Source of the DNA: Chiridota heheva
Lineage: Eukaryota > Echinodermata > Holothuroidea > Apodida > Chiridotidae
NCBI GenBank assembly: GCA_020152595.1
Contig: JAIGNY010002230.1
Coordinates: 1,354,217-1,418,216 of the forward strand
DNA: 64,000 nt
Direction of reading: 5' to 3'
Below, in pieces: positions 45,201 to 55,960 of this stretch. Positions within the stretch are counted from its first letter, which is position 1, and the number at the start of each line of letters is the position of its first letter. The notes beneath the pieces are model-generated. The model was not told where the DNA came from. It saw nothing but the letters and a program-made list of their open reading frames with translations, and ran no database searches. The position numbers and the translations under genes are program-made.

Positions 45201-45587
45201 ACCAATAATAAAGTAGTGGAGCTGAAATAATTGTTGTTTTATCACTGTTAATTGCTTGTAGGGTATGGGAACTTGAAAAGTAAACAAAAATACAGTTCCT
45301 GATTTATATTATCTTTTTAAGGTCATAAAACAAAATTTTAGGTTTAGTTAAACTAAGGACCCTGGACAAGATCTAATACATCTATTCATCTAAGGACTTC
45401 TGTGTGTTACATAATTTTCAGTTTTACTAAACAAGTAAGGACTTACGGCGAATCAGCAGGTAACTGTGTTAAGAATTTGTGGCGTAATCCATTTAAAAAA
45501 CTAGAACGATAATACCGTCATGGTTTGCATGCCCATGCAAATTGACACCCATATCAAATGACCTGGCCAATTATAAAAATGGCATCT
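45201..45587. other. Spacer and shared left flank of the 24-bp arrays
   Basis: 45497-45587 resembles 41818-41890: CTAGAA, then GTCATGG, GCATGCCCATGCAAAT and GGCCAATTATAAAAATGGCATC precede both arrays. Confidence 0.55.
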
Positions 45588-46194
45588 CACACTTAAGTCC
45601 CACATGGCTTCCCACCCCATGTCCCACATGGCATCCCACCCCATGTCCCACATGGCATTCCACCATATGTCTCATATGGCATTCCACCATATGTCCCACA
45701 TGGTATCCCACCATATGACCCACATGGCATCCCACTCTACTGTATGTCCCACATGGATCTCATCCTATATGTATATCCCATCCCATGTGCCAAATGACAT
45801 CCCACTCCATGTTCCATGTTATGTGGGATGTCCCATCCCATGCCTTGTCCCACATGGCATTCCACAATATCTCCCACACAGGGCATTCCACCATACAGTA
45901 TGTCTCACATGGCATTCAACCATATGTTTCACATGGCATTCCACCATATGTCCCACATGGCATCCCACCCTATGACCCACATGGCATCCCTCCATGTGTC
46001 CCAGATGGCATCCCTCCGTGTCCCACATGGCATCTCTTCCTATGTCCCCCATGGCATCCCACCATATGTCCCGCATCATTGGCTTCCCACCATATATCCC
46101 ACATCAGTGGCTTCCCACCACATGTCCCACATCATTGGCTTCCCACCATATATCCCACATCAGTGGCTTTCCACCATATGTCCCCCATCAGTGG
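45588..46194. repeat. 24-bp array 2
   Basis: Same unit family as 41870-42842, ending in a sub-array where CAGTGGCTTCCCACCATATGT replaces the usual unit (46075-46194). Confidence 0.9.
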
Positions 46195-46537
46195 AAGACC
46201 CCTAGTTTTGCTGTTTTACAGGGGCGGCATGTCCTGCCCCTCCATGGGCCCGCCCTGCACCCTGGGGGTCCGCCCTGCCCACCCGAGACCAGCCCTGCCC
46301 CTCATGAGAAAACAAAATAGATTTTTGTTTTTAGATTATAAAAAAAAAACCTTAATAATCTTAATTAACCTCATAAATAAATACAGAACACAGAATGATA
46401 GCATAGTAAGCAATTGTCATGTTTGTAAAGGGGACCCTGGACTCCATGCCGAAAAGACGCAGTGCTTCGCGCATCCATTAATGTGTCCCTCAACAAGTCT
46501 AGCACCCTGCCCCTATTTAAATCAAGCCAGGGGCATG
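46195..46537. mobile_element. 343-bp insertion R4 interrupting the 24-bp array
   Basis: It starts AAGACCCCTAGTTTTGCT and ends CAAGCCAGGGGCATG. AGTGG flanks both sides (46190-46194 and 46538-46542), and joining them restores the array phrase CAGTGG|CTTCCCACC seen intact nearby. A relative at 54554-54976 has cleaner inverted ends (AGACCCCTAG / CTAAGGGGTCT). No ORF. Confidence 0.75.
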
Positions 46538-47640
46538 AGTGGCTTCCCACCTGATGTCCAACATGGCATCCCACCATATGTCCCACATTGGATCCTACCA
46601 TAGGTTCCACATGGTATCCTTCCCAATGTCCCAATGACATCTGACTTTATGTCCCACATGGCATCACATATCATGTCCCCATGGCCTTCTACCCTATGCC
46701 CCACATAACCTTCTACCCTATGTCCCACATGGATCCCATCCCATGTGCCAAATGACATCCCACCCCATGTCCCACATGGCATTCCACCATATCTCCCACA
46801 TGGCATTCCACCATACACTGTCTCACATGATATTCTACCATATGTCCCACATGCCATTCCACCAATATCCCACATGGCATCCAACCCTATGACCCACATG
46901 GCATCCCACCCTATGTCCCACATAGATCCCATCCCATGTGCCAAATGACATCCCACCCCATGCCCCATGTCATGTGGGACGTCCCATCCCATGCCTTGTC
47001 CCACATGACATTCCACCATATCTCCCACATGGCATTCCAAAATATCTCCCACATGGCATTCCACCATATCTCCCACATGGCATCCTACCATATCTCCCAC
47101 ATGGCATTTCACCATAAAGTATGTCTCACATGGCATTCCAACATATGTCCCACATGGCATTCCACCATATGTCCCACATGGCATCCCACCCTATGACCAA
47201 CATGGCATCTTACCATATGTCCCACATGGATCCCATCCTACATGTCCCACAATAATTCAACCGAATGTACCAGATGACATCCCTTCCTATGTCCCACATG
47301 CCATCCCTTCCTGTGACCCACATGGCATCTCCCCCTATATCCCCCATGGCATCCCACAATATGTCCCGCATCAGTGGCTTCCCACCATATGTCCCGCATC
47401 AGTGGCTTCTCACCATATGTCCCGGATCAGTGGCTTCCCACCATATGTCCCGCATCAGTGGCTTCCCACCTGATGTCCCACATGGCATCCCACCATATGT
47501 TCCACATTAGATCCTACCATATGTTCCACATGGTATCCTTTCCAATGTCCTAATAACATCCTACTTCATGTCCCACATGGCATCACATCTCATGTCCCCA
47601 TGGCCTCCTACCCTATGTCCCACATAGCCTCCTACCCCAT
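46538..47640. repeat. 24-bp array 3 (continuation of array 2)
   Basis: It resumes the same units on the right of the insertion, with TGTGCCAAATGACATCCCAC higher-order blocks at 46745 and 46938 and a second CAGTGGCTTCCCACC sub-array at 47385-47475. Confidence 0.9.
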
Positions 47641-47642
47641 GT

Positions 47643-47965
47643 ACCTTCATGATGTCATAGCAACATTTCTTTGGTTTGCAGCATATTGATGGGCTTTTAC
47701 ACTGCCATGACTGTAATGTCGGTAGAAAATTCATCGTTTGTACATCTCATCAAAAAAAAAAAAAGAACAAATACTGTGGCTTATTAACAAAGAAGGGAGT
47801 CTCTGGCAAATGTGAGTCGAGTCAAAAAATGTAATAAGATTCGCGAGTGGTCAGAAAAAGGAATTTTTATATACGGTTCGAAAGTCGCATTAGAAAGTGA
47901 CCTACCTTTTTTTAATATATGTATAAGGTATATAGGTTGCCATAACGTTAGGAACGCCTGTGATC
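47643..47965. mobile_element. Half copy of foldback family A
   Basis: CATGATGTCATAGCAACATTTC through GTATATAGGTTGCCATAACG, ending TAGGAACGCCTG, matches 12630-12951. The other arm is absent. As at 12318, a repeat R2 copy follows. Confidence 0.8.
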
Positions 47966-48290
47966 ATGACCATGTACACACCAGCTAACATCATTATTAG
48001 ATCAATTATAAAACAAAACAGATATGTGCTTGTTAGAATATGAACATTTCAAGATTTTCACATTAAGCCCCACCTACTCAATAATATGCATGACATCACC
48101 ATCAGAAACATTAGGGCACATCTACAGACCATGGGCTATCTGTGTACCAAATATAACATGAATTTAGTTTACCTTTCTTGAGATATCATGTTTACGAGCT
48201 GGCCGTCACAAACATACATACATACACGTACACACAGACATACATACACACGAACACCATCATGACCGCAAAGGTTCATGATGCTATCGC
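47966..48290 (-). repeat. Dispersed repeat R2, single reverse unit
   Basis: CTCAATAATATGCATGACATC, TTAGGGCACATCTACAGACC and CTTGAGATATCATGTTTACGAG are followed by an (AC)-rich tract, as in the larger copies. Confidence 0.75.
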
Positions 48291-48539
48291 ATCGGAACCA
48301 ATTAAAATCAGAAACTAACAGACATTTTATTCAGGTCAATTGTAATTGATTTTCAATTAACAATGCACTAGCAAAAGTGAGTTGTGCATCAATATGTACA
48401 CCCACTCATGCATCAATACGTAAATTAGCTCTAAATCAAATTTGTGTAAAACATGATATCTCCTGAACAGAAGTCAGTGGATGCAAACCAGAAAATTGTT
48501 GCTCGCGAGGGCCAGAAAAAAGTGAGGGTTGAAATTAGA

Positions 48540-49575
48540 AAGGGGTTGGAATAAGTTGTAATAAAAGAGTGGGAATAAGAGAGGGCAGGGAGTAAGAGAG
48601 GGCAGGGAGTAAGAGAGGGCAGGGAGTAAGAGAGGGCAGGGAGTAAGAGAGGGCAGGGAATAAGAGAGGGGCAGGATGTAAGAGAGGGCAGGGAGTAAGA
48701 AAGGGGCAGGGAGTAAGAGAGGGGCAGGGAGTAAGAGAGGGGCAGGGAGTAAAGGGGCAGGGAGTGAGAGAGGGGCAGGGAGTAAGAGAAGGGCAGGAAG
48801 TAAGAGAAGGGCAAGAGTAAGAGAGGGGCAGGAGTAAGAGAGGGGCAGGAGTAAAGAGGGGCAGGGAGTAAGAGAGGGGTAGGGAGTACGAGAAGGGTAA
48901 GGAGTGAGAGAGGGGCAGGGAGTAAGAGAGGGCAGGGAGTAAGAGAGGGGCAGGAAGTAAGAGAGGGCAGGGAGTAAGAGAGGGCAGGGAGTAAAAGAGG
49001 GCAGGGAGTAAGAGAGGGCAGGGAGTAAGAGGGGCAGGGAGTAAGAGAGGAGCAGGGAGTAAGAGAGGGGCAGGGAGTAAAGAGGGGCAGGGAGTAAGAG
49101 AGGGGCAGGGAGTAAGAGAGGGGCAGGAGTAAGATAGGGGCAGGGAGTAAAAGAGGGGGGCAGGGAGGGAGTGAGAGAGGGGCAGGGAGTAAGAGAAGGG
49201 CAGGAAGTAAGAGAAGGGCAGGAGTAAAAGAGGGGCAGGAGTAAGAGAGCGGCAGGGAGTAAGAGAGGGGTAGGGAGTGGGAGAGGGGCAGGGAGTAAGA
49301 AAGGGCAGGGAGTAAGAGTGGGGCAGAGAGTAAGAAAGGGTAGGGAGTAAGAGAGGGCAGGGAGTAAGAGAGGGGCAGAGAGTAAGAAAGGGCAGGGAGT
49401 AAGAGAGGGCAGGGAGTAAGAGAGGGGCAGGGAGTAAGAGAGGGGCAGGGAGTAAGAGAGGGGCAGAGAGTAATAGAGGGGCAGGGAGTAAGAGAGGGAC
49501 AGGGAGTAAGAAAGGGACAGGGAGTAATAGAGGGGCAGGGAGTAATGGAGGGGCCGGGAGTAAGAGAGGGGCAGC
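48540..49575. repeat. 17-18 bp GA-rich minisatellite, about 57 copies
   Basis: Units AGAGGGGCAGGGAGTA and AGAGGGCAGGGAGTA alternate with a 17-18 bp period and occasional 12-16 bp units. The plus strand is almost all G and A. Open frames (YSLPLSYSLP) on the minus strand are artefacts. Confidence 0.95.
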
Positions 49576-49667
49576 CATGTCACATTGGGAGAATTTAAGA
49601 AATGTATGACAGAATGTCTACTATAATCTTTATGTGAGAAGTCAGGGCTAAAGGGAGCCTTAAACTA

Positions 49668-50238
49668 TTTATTTAAATATTCCTATATATTTTAATTTTT
49701 TCATATATGATAGAGAATTTTTTTTAGAAACAAAGAAAAAGGGGCAGGTTTAAAATTCTGAAATTTTAAAATATTTTTGAATTTGGACAAAAGTGACTGA
49801 TTGGCCACATCTGTGATATCATAGAGACATTTTCAACAAAACGTCTTTTGAACTTCCTGGAAAATGATATGGATTTTTTTTTTATTGAAAACGTGATGCA
49901 CACCAAAAAAAAGAAGAAAAAAAGGTTTTCTTGTAAATGATAAATTCCACCCTATCTCTATAATGAACCAAATATGCTTTTCGATAATGTAAACAAGGTG
50001 TGATTAAATTTATAAGAAATACATAAGAACTGTGCTGGAATTGCCTTGCTGACATCACCAAGCTGAAGGTCATATACTGTACGAGGTGTTTTTAAGAACA
50101 TTTTTCTACTCTTTAAATTGTTATAACTTCTAAATGGAATAAGATATTATCATAGTTTTTGCACCACTTTGTTTCTACAAATTTTCTCTATCATATATGA
50201 AAAATGAAAATCCATGGGAATATTCCTTTAAAAGATAA
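49668..50238. mobile_element. Foldback element, family B, copy at 50 kb
   Basis: TCATATATGATAGAGAATTT and TTTAGAAACAAAG on the left pair with CTTTGTTTCTACAAATTTTC, then TCTATCATATATGA on the right. The right end CATGGGAATATTCCTTTAA is the family terminus. Confidence 0.7.
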
Positions 50239-51510
50239 TGTACATGTATGTACTGTACTGCCATAGTTGGAAAACACTGTCAGTTTTCCCAGCAATACAT
50301 TCCCTTTCTAGTGGATAGAAGAGCCATTATTCATCTTACAAATGAGAAATATACGCCCACTGGAAGAAAAAGCCAAATAACAACATATTATTTCCCGCAA
50401 TTTTAGGTACTTTTATGATGCAGCACACATCAAGATGCATGATTATTCAGAAACCATTATGACTGTGCTTGATTCCTGCTGAGTCATCATTACTGCATGT
50501 ACACAACATGTGCTGGTGCAGAAGCGTTAACACAATTCAATTACATGTAGAACAAACAATTGTGAATGCACAATATGGGCGAGCTGGGATGTTAATCAAA
50601 CATCAACTCAACATAAGTCGAATATGCCACTGTTCCGTTGTACTGAAAAGAGTGTTTTTTTATGCAGGAACAGTTTAATTCTCAAACATCACTGTTCCAG
50701 TGAAACTGTTCTTTTCACAGGCATGTGGCATCAATGATCAATACATGAATTTCTGCTAATAAAAACAGGCATGCATGTCAAACAAGATTATCATGAAAAT
50801 AATTTCTTCCTATTTACATTTTTTTTCTTCTTCCCACCTTGCCTGCAATTAATCATGAATACACATATGCAAGGTTGCTTGTACTTGTACAACTATATGC
50901 AACTAGATGTCACATCATGTAAATACTAATAACTGACATACATATTTGCACATATTAACCAATAAAGTTGTAAATGAAGCCCATTTTTGAACATTTTTCC
51001 TGTATTCGGCAAAAAGTTGGAACAGTGAAATTTGATCCAGAACAGTATTATTTGAGAAAGCACTGTTCTGTGAAACAGTTGCAATTTTTTTCTTCAATTT
51101 CGACCCCTGCTCAATATAATCAGGGGATTAGGTCTTACATATTTCTGTACAGCAGTCTGGATCAAGTACATCAATATCATGAACGATTTAAATTTCCTCA
51201 TAAACAACATGACTAGGCCAAAATAGAGTTTCCGGGTGACAACCGACCATCACTGTGCAGACCATAAAAATATTATTGCAATTTTGGACAAAATTATAGT
51301 TTTACGAATCTGGAATAATAAATCACATATTCCAAGTTCATTTCATCCCAAAAGTATAATAAGCCCCAATGCGAAATAACATGTTTTTTTGTTTCCGAAG
51401 GTCAAACTGTGCCTGAGAGATTATATTATGTCAGTGGTAAAAAGAAGTTGAGGAGACAGTGTGGAGTGTAGGAAGTAGGTGCAGAAGAAGTTAAGATATG
51501 GTTATAGCAT
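50239..51510. other. Intergenic, no gene recognised
   Basis: Phrases GAACAGT / CACTGTTC recur (50265-51070) without a clear repeat unit. Short ORFs only. Confidence 0.4.
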
Positions 51511-51916
51511 TAAGTCTAAACCTCGCAATACATTTTGTGTCTTAAGCCCTGACAAAATCTCAAATCTGTGTTGCTCACAACAGAAACCACAATCCAGCAC
51601 AAGAAATTAGCAATTACACCAGGATTTCTTATTTCTACATTCCACACACTTCACCTCACTTTTTATGGTCATAATCTGACATTGATTGTAAACAGATTTC
51701 ACTGCAGTTGCACTGAGTTTCACACTCAATACAAGGACAAAAAGTATTCCCCTGTGGTCAAAGTGTCTGGCTTGAAGTAATAATTTACAAATAGGATGGT
51801 ATTTAACAGTGAAGGTTTTGTTTGTTGCGAGTGACTTATAAGTGATGTTCTTATTCAACCTTGTAGGCTTTGAAAATTTTGGACTGAAAATCTATTGCAA
51901 CAGATTTTCATCATGT
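51511..51916. repeat. Dispersed repeat R1, copy 4
   Basis: Same boundaries as the copies at 10388 and 15209. The minus-strand frame is broken (stop after KAYKVE and a deletion in the LINKQ region), so this copy is the most decayed. Confidence 0.7.
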
Positions 51917-52844
51917 TGATGGAATTAAATACTTAAAGAGGGGTGCTTGTCTCAGTTCCTACATCGTTGGTCTCTGTAAAATTGGAGGATGCAGAGCTTT
52001 GACGTCACTTCCGTTTCTGGAACGCACAAGATTCCTGTCTGTACAATCATAGTGCATAAAGTTATAACAATCTAAAACAAAACGACTGAAAATCTTTTGC
52101 TACTGATTTTCACGGTAGTTGGAGTGATGAAGGAAGAAAAGGAAGAGATTAGTAATGGAGTTGAGGGAAGCTCTGGTCAGGGTGAGGAGCCAGCAATTGA
52201 TGAAGGTATATTTGACAGTGAGTGGCCCTTAGCAGTTATTGCAGAGCGGTGAGAGGGAGCCGTTAAGGGGGTAGGAGAATGAGAATTGGGTGTGGTCTAT
52301 TCTGAGGCGGGGGATGTAGACCTGTTTTGTACTCAATTATCTTTCTTTATTAATAAAGCCTGTAGGCAGGTTAGTTTCTAATCAGAAAAACAGAACAAAA
52401 ACATTTGTCCAAAAAGATTTTTTCCTCTACCTACTGATCCAGGATTTGGAGAAATACAACATCGGAAACTACTATGTCCTACTATGCAAAAGTCCTCACC
52501 CAATATACATTCAATATGAAACAGATTTAAACATGAGTAAACAGTTGTACAATAGCTCCAGGTAGCACAAAACTATTTAAGTAGGTATGTACTTTTCTTC
52601 ATTTTTCCCGGAGTTTAGGGCTAACAGCTAACAAAAATTCATAGGTATTCTTCTCGTTGTGATGTCACAAATTTTAACTAAATTTTGCATTTGAGTTGTT
52701 TCTATTAAGCCTTGAAATTTAAACAAAATGTTGTAGAATGGTAAATTTTGGATTGATTTTGATGAAACTGGTTTCAATAAATTTTCTTATAATTAATTTT
52801 AAGTAGTTGTAAGTTGCTTTAAAATCTATTAAAACCATGACAAC
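51917..52844. other. Intergenic, no gene recognised
   Basis: A TGGAGTTGAGGGAAGCTCTGG stretch near 52155 resembles part of repeat R3 in reverse. Nothing else was seen. Confidence 0.4.
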
Positions 52845-53075
52845 AGTTTGTTTGTTTGTTTGATGAGGGCTTAACCTTACCACGACAATAAGGGTCAAAT
52901 TGTGCCTAAGAAGTTAGATCATTCTAGAGGTGAGAAGGACATAAAACGGGGAGATGGAGAGAAATATGAGAAGTAAAAGTTAAAAAGTGGGGATCGAGAG
53001 AGGTGTATGGGTGAAGAAAAAAGAAGTAGAGAGAGGGGGGTGGGAGAGGAGGACTAAATATGCTTGTAGAGGGAC
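52845..53075 (+). repeat. SINE-like repeat R3, copy 3
   Basis: Begins TTTGTTTGTTTGATGAGGGC, then ACAATAAGGGTCAAATTGTG and CCTAAGAAGTTAGATCATTC. It is the reverse complement of the ends at 16256 and 18990. Confidence 0.6.
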
Positions 53076-53602
53076 AACAGTAAAATTAACATCAAAATGA
53101 TGTCCGTATTCTATGTTGTACAGTAAATCCTTCTTTTTTTTAACGCCGTTCATAATTCTCTAAAGTCGTGCAGCAAAAGTTTTAGAGTCTTTACCATATG
53201 TACTCCTATTCAAATTATAGTAGGAATAGACTTTCCTACATTTTCAGTAACTGAAATTTATGAAAGAAATACATTACCTCTTGAGATGATGTCAAACATA
53301 ACAAACCAACAAACAAGCATTGGCAAAAACATAACCTCCTCCCAGCAGCATGGCCAGCATAAAATAAGTGGGGGTGGAAAAGTGGAAGGGGGGAGGGGGG
53401 GGAAACGGTTTCAGCTAGAGGGTTTACTTAGGGGTTTTTTGCAAATTATTTTTTATAATGGGGTAAAACCATCTGGCACTCAAGTACTGTATTGTTCGAC
53501 ATGATGATAGAACACAAGATTTTTATGAAAACTGCTGTGCAATAAGCTACGGTTGTGACGTACAGTACATGTACGGTTTATTGGCTGCTTTTTGTGTATC
53601 GA
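53076..53602. other. Intergenic
   Basis: A G-rich purine tract lies at 53368-53402. No gene was recognised. Confidence 0.4.
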
Positions 53603-54331
53603 ATGATAGGGAGCAACTGCAGAATACCCCGCGTTCCTGGTGTTTGACAACGGGGCTACATTGCGTTTTGGCTGAACTCATAGTTTTAAGTATAAGAGCC
53701 AAGCTTGTGTGGCGGTAATGCTGCTTATTGGAGTAGTTGTGTCTTGAACGCTTGGGACTTAGCGCTGTTGATTTGCGATTAATTCACTTAATGCTTAATC
53801 GCCAAAAATTGCAAGCGTTTATCCACTAATAGCAACCGAGCTTCACCCAAAAATCAGTCAAAAAATTATTTAAAAAAAATTAAGGAACTGGTCCAGTTCC
53901 CACTAACATAACATGCATTTTTGGACCACAAATAGGCCAAGAATCTCACCAAATCCAAATTAGGGAGGTTTGTTTTCAGCATATAGCTCAAATCTTTGGT
54001 GATTTTTTTAATTTTTTTACGATGTTTGTCAGTGTACATGTAGGTAATTGTCACTGTACACTAGGCCACTCATATAGTATTTTCACAATTAATCGCTTCA
54101 AAGTTTTACTAAACGTTTTTGAAGTGTTATGAGCAATTAGCGATTAATCGCTAATCATCAACAGCACTACTAAGTTATGTTTTCTGGTACATTGTTTCAC
54201 TCAACAATGGTGTGAGGAAAGAAGGCTTCTGACTTACAGTAGCAGAATTACATTGGAACCGTGTGTAGCCCCATTGCCCCAGATTCTCGAACACCAGGAA
54301 CGCTGGGTATTCTGCAGTTGCTCCCTATCAT
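53603..54331. mobile_element. 729-bp foldback element, family C
   Basis: ATGATAGGGAGCAACTGCAG (53603) and CTGCAGTTGCTCCCTATCAT (ending 54331) are perfect inverted ends, extended inward by CGTTCCTGGTGTT / AACACCAGGAACG and by GCGCTGTTGATTTGCGATTA / TAATCGCTAATCATCAACAGC-type arms. No clear target duplication. Confidence 0.85.
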
Positions 54332-54553
54332 CCTGTGCACAAAAATCAATTTATGTTTTTAGGAAAAATTCCAAAATGTAAGTTAAAATTTAATTTCTTA
54401 GATGTAGGCCCCTATGTATGTTTACATTGGGAAAAGGTTATTGGAAGTCAACTTAATTTTCACATTCTTTTCTCATCCCATGTACAGTAAAAGAGAGGTT
54501 ATGTATTAGCGATAGTGTCCACTACTATTTACCATATACAGTATATACTGTTC

Positions 54554-54976
54554 AGACCCCTAGCTTTGCTCTTTCACAGGGGCGGCCCACCCTGCCCCTC
54601 CGTGGGCCCGTCCTGTCCCCCTAGGGTCCGCCCTGCTCCTCACGAGAAAAAAATTGAAATAAAAATATCTTTTTTTCTAAATTTTATTTTAAATTCTTTT
54701 AGCTTAATAATCTTAATTAACCTCATCAATGAAATACCTTACATGGATACAGAACACAGAATGATAGCATAGAAAGCAATTGTCCTGTTTGGCTCATGAA
54801 TGGTGTTATCAATCAGAATAGTTTCATTCTGAAGTATGATTATAGCTAAAATCCCAGAGCTTCTTCACCATGGAATTGAGCCCCTGGACTCCATGCCGAA
54901 AAGACACAGCACTTCGCGTGCACATTAATGTGGCCCTCAACAAGTCTAGCACCCTGCCCCTTTTTAATCTAAGGGG
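54554..54976. mobile_element. R4 element, second copy
   Basis: AGACCCCTAGCTTTGCTCTT, GGCGG...CTGCCCCTCCGTGGGCCC, TAATCTTAATTAACCTCAT and CTGGACTCCATGCCGAAAAG match the insertion at 46195. The inverted ends are AGACCCCTAG and CTAAGGGGTCT. It is about 80 bp longer than the first copy in the middle. Confidence 0.7.
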
Positions 54977-55794
54977 TCTGCTGTTGCTTACTCAAGAAAT
55001 CTTTAAAAAAAAAAAAAAATTACCTCCATGCCCAAGATCTTCGGAATTTAGTGCATGGAATGCACCTAGTCCGAGATTCCTCGACAGTGGGTTGGGCATC
55101 CATTTTCATTCAATTTTGGCTTTTTTTGACATTTTGCATTTTTTGACATTTTGCATTGTTTTGTTATTAGGCCTTACCACACAGTAGAGCATCTCTGCAT
55201 ATACACGTGTTGTAATGGTTAAGTGTACAGAATTTGAGGTCAACATTGACCTGAGATTAGAGGCATTTTTTGTAACAAAATATATCATTTGGAAATTCTC
55301 TATTCACATGGAAATCATATGAATGTCTGCCTAGAGATGTTTGCTTCCAAACTCCACACAAAAACAATTATGATAAAGGTGATTTCCCCAAAACAATGTA
55401 TTTTGACACCAATTCACATCAAGTTCTGGGAGAAGTTTTCGTAAGTGATCGTACGCAGTTCGTCAAAACAAGTCACCAACGTAATGTGACAATAGCCAAT
55501 CAGGAACCAGGAAAGTCAATAATAGTGTGTCTAATGGTAAAATTCAATGCCATATATAACATGTATAAAATGTTTGAATATAAATCTCAAGAGTAAGAAG
55601 AAATTAATTCATTAACAATGTGAGTCTAAATTTTGAGTTACCGTAGTTTCTAAAAAAAAATCAGTTTTGTTCAAATTATGTCTTTCTTCGAAGTGGCCCT
55701 TTTCATTAAACAAATTTCTAACAGATTGTCCTCAGTTTTTGGCAAAAATTCCCCGTTTTAGGCAAAATAGAGTCCAGTGTACCTATGAATTGTT
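54977..55794. other. Intergenic
   Basis: TTTTTTGACATTTTGCA is duplicated at 55121-55158. No gene was recognised. Confidence 0.4.
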
Positions 55795-55960
55795 TAAGGT
55801 TTGGTTTGGTTTATTGATGTTTAACGGCACCGCGACAGTCAGAGTCAAATGTGCCAAGAGGGTATTAATAAATTAAGGTGTAAGAGTTAGGATAGTGAGG
55901 AAATGGAAGGTTTGTAAGGGAGAAAAGGGGGAAAAACGGAAGAAGAAGACAAAATTGTTT
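55795..55960 (+). repeat. Short diverged R3-like repeat
   Basis: GGTTTATTGATGTTTAACGGC, then ACCGCGACAGTCAGAGTCAAA and TGTGCCAAGAGG resemble the R3 start. Confidence 0.45.

Noticed and set aside
41865-47510. ORFs with MSHMAFHH or GTYGGMPC repeats
   Set aside because: They are translations of the 24-bp satellite (8 codons per unit) on both strands.
48431-49583. Minus-strand YSLPLSYSLP ORFs (up to 369 codons)
   Set aside because: They are products of the 17-18 bp array; unit length variation moves between equivalent frames.
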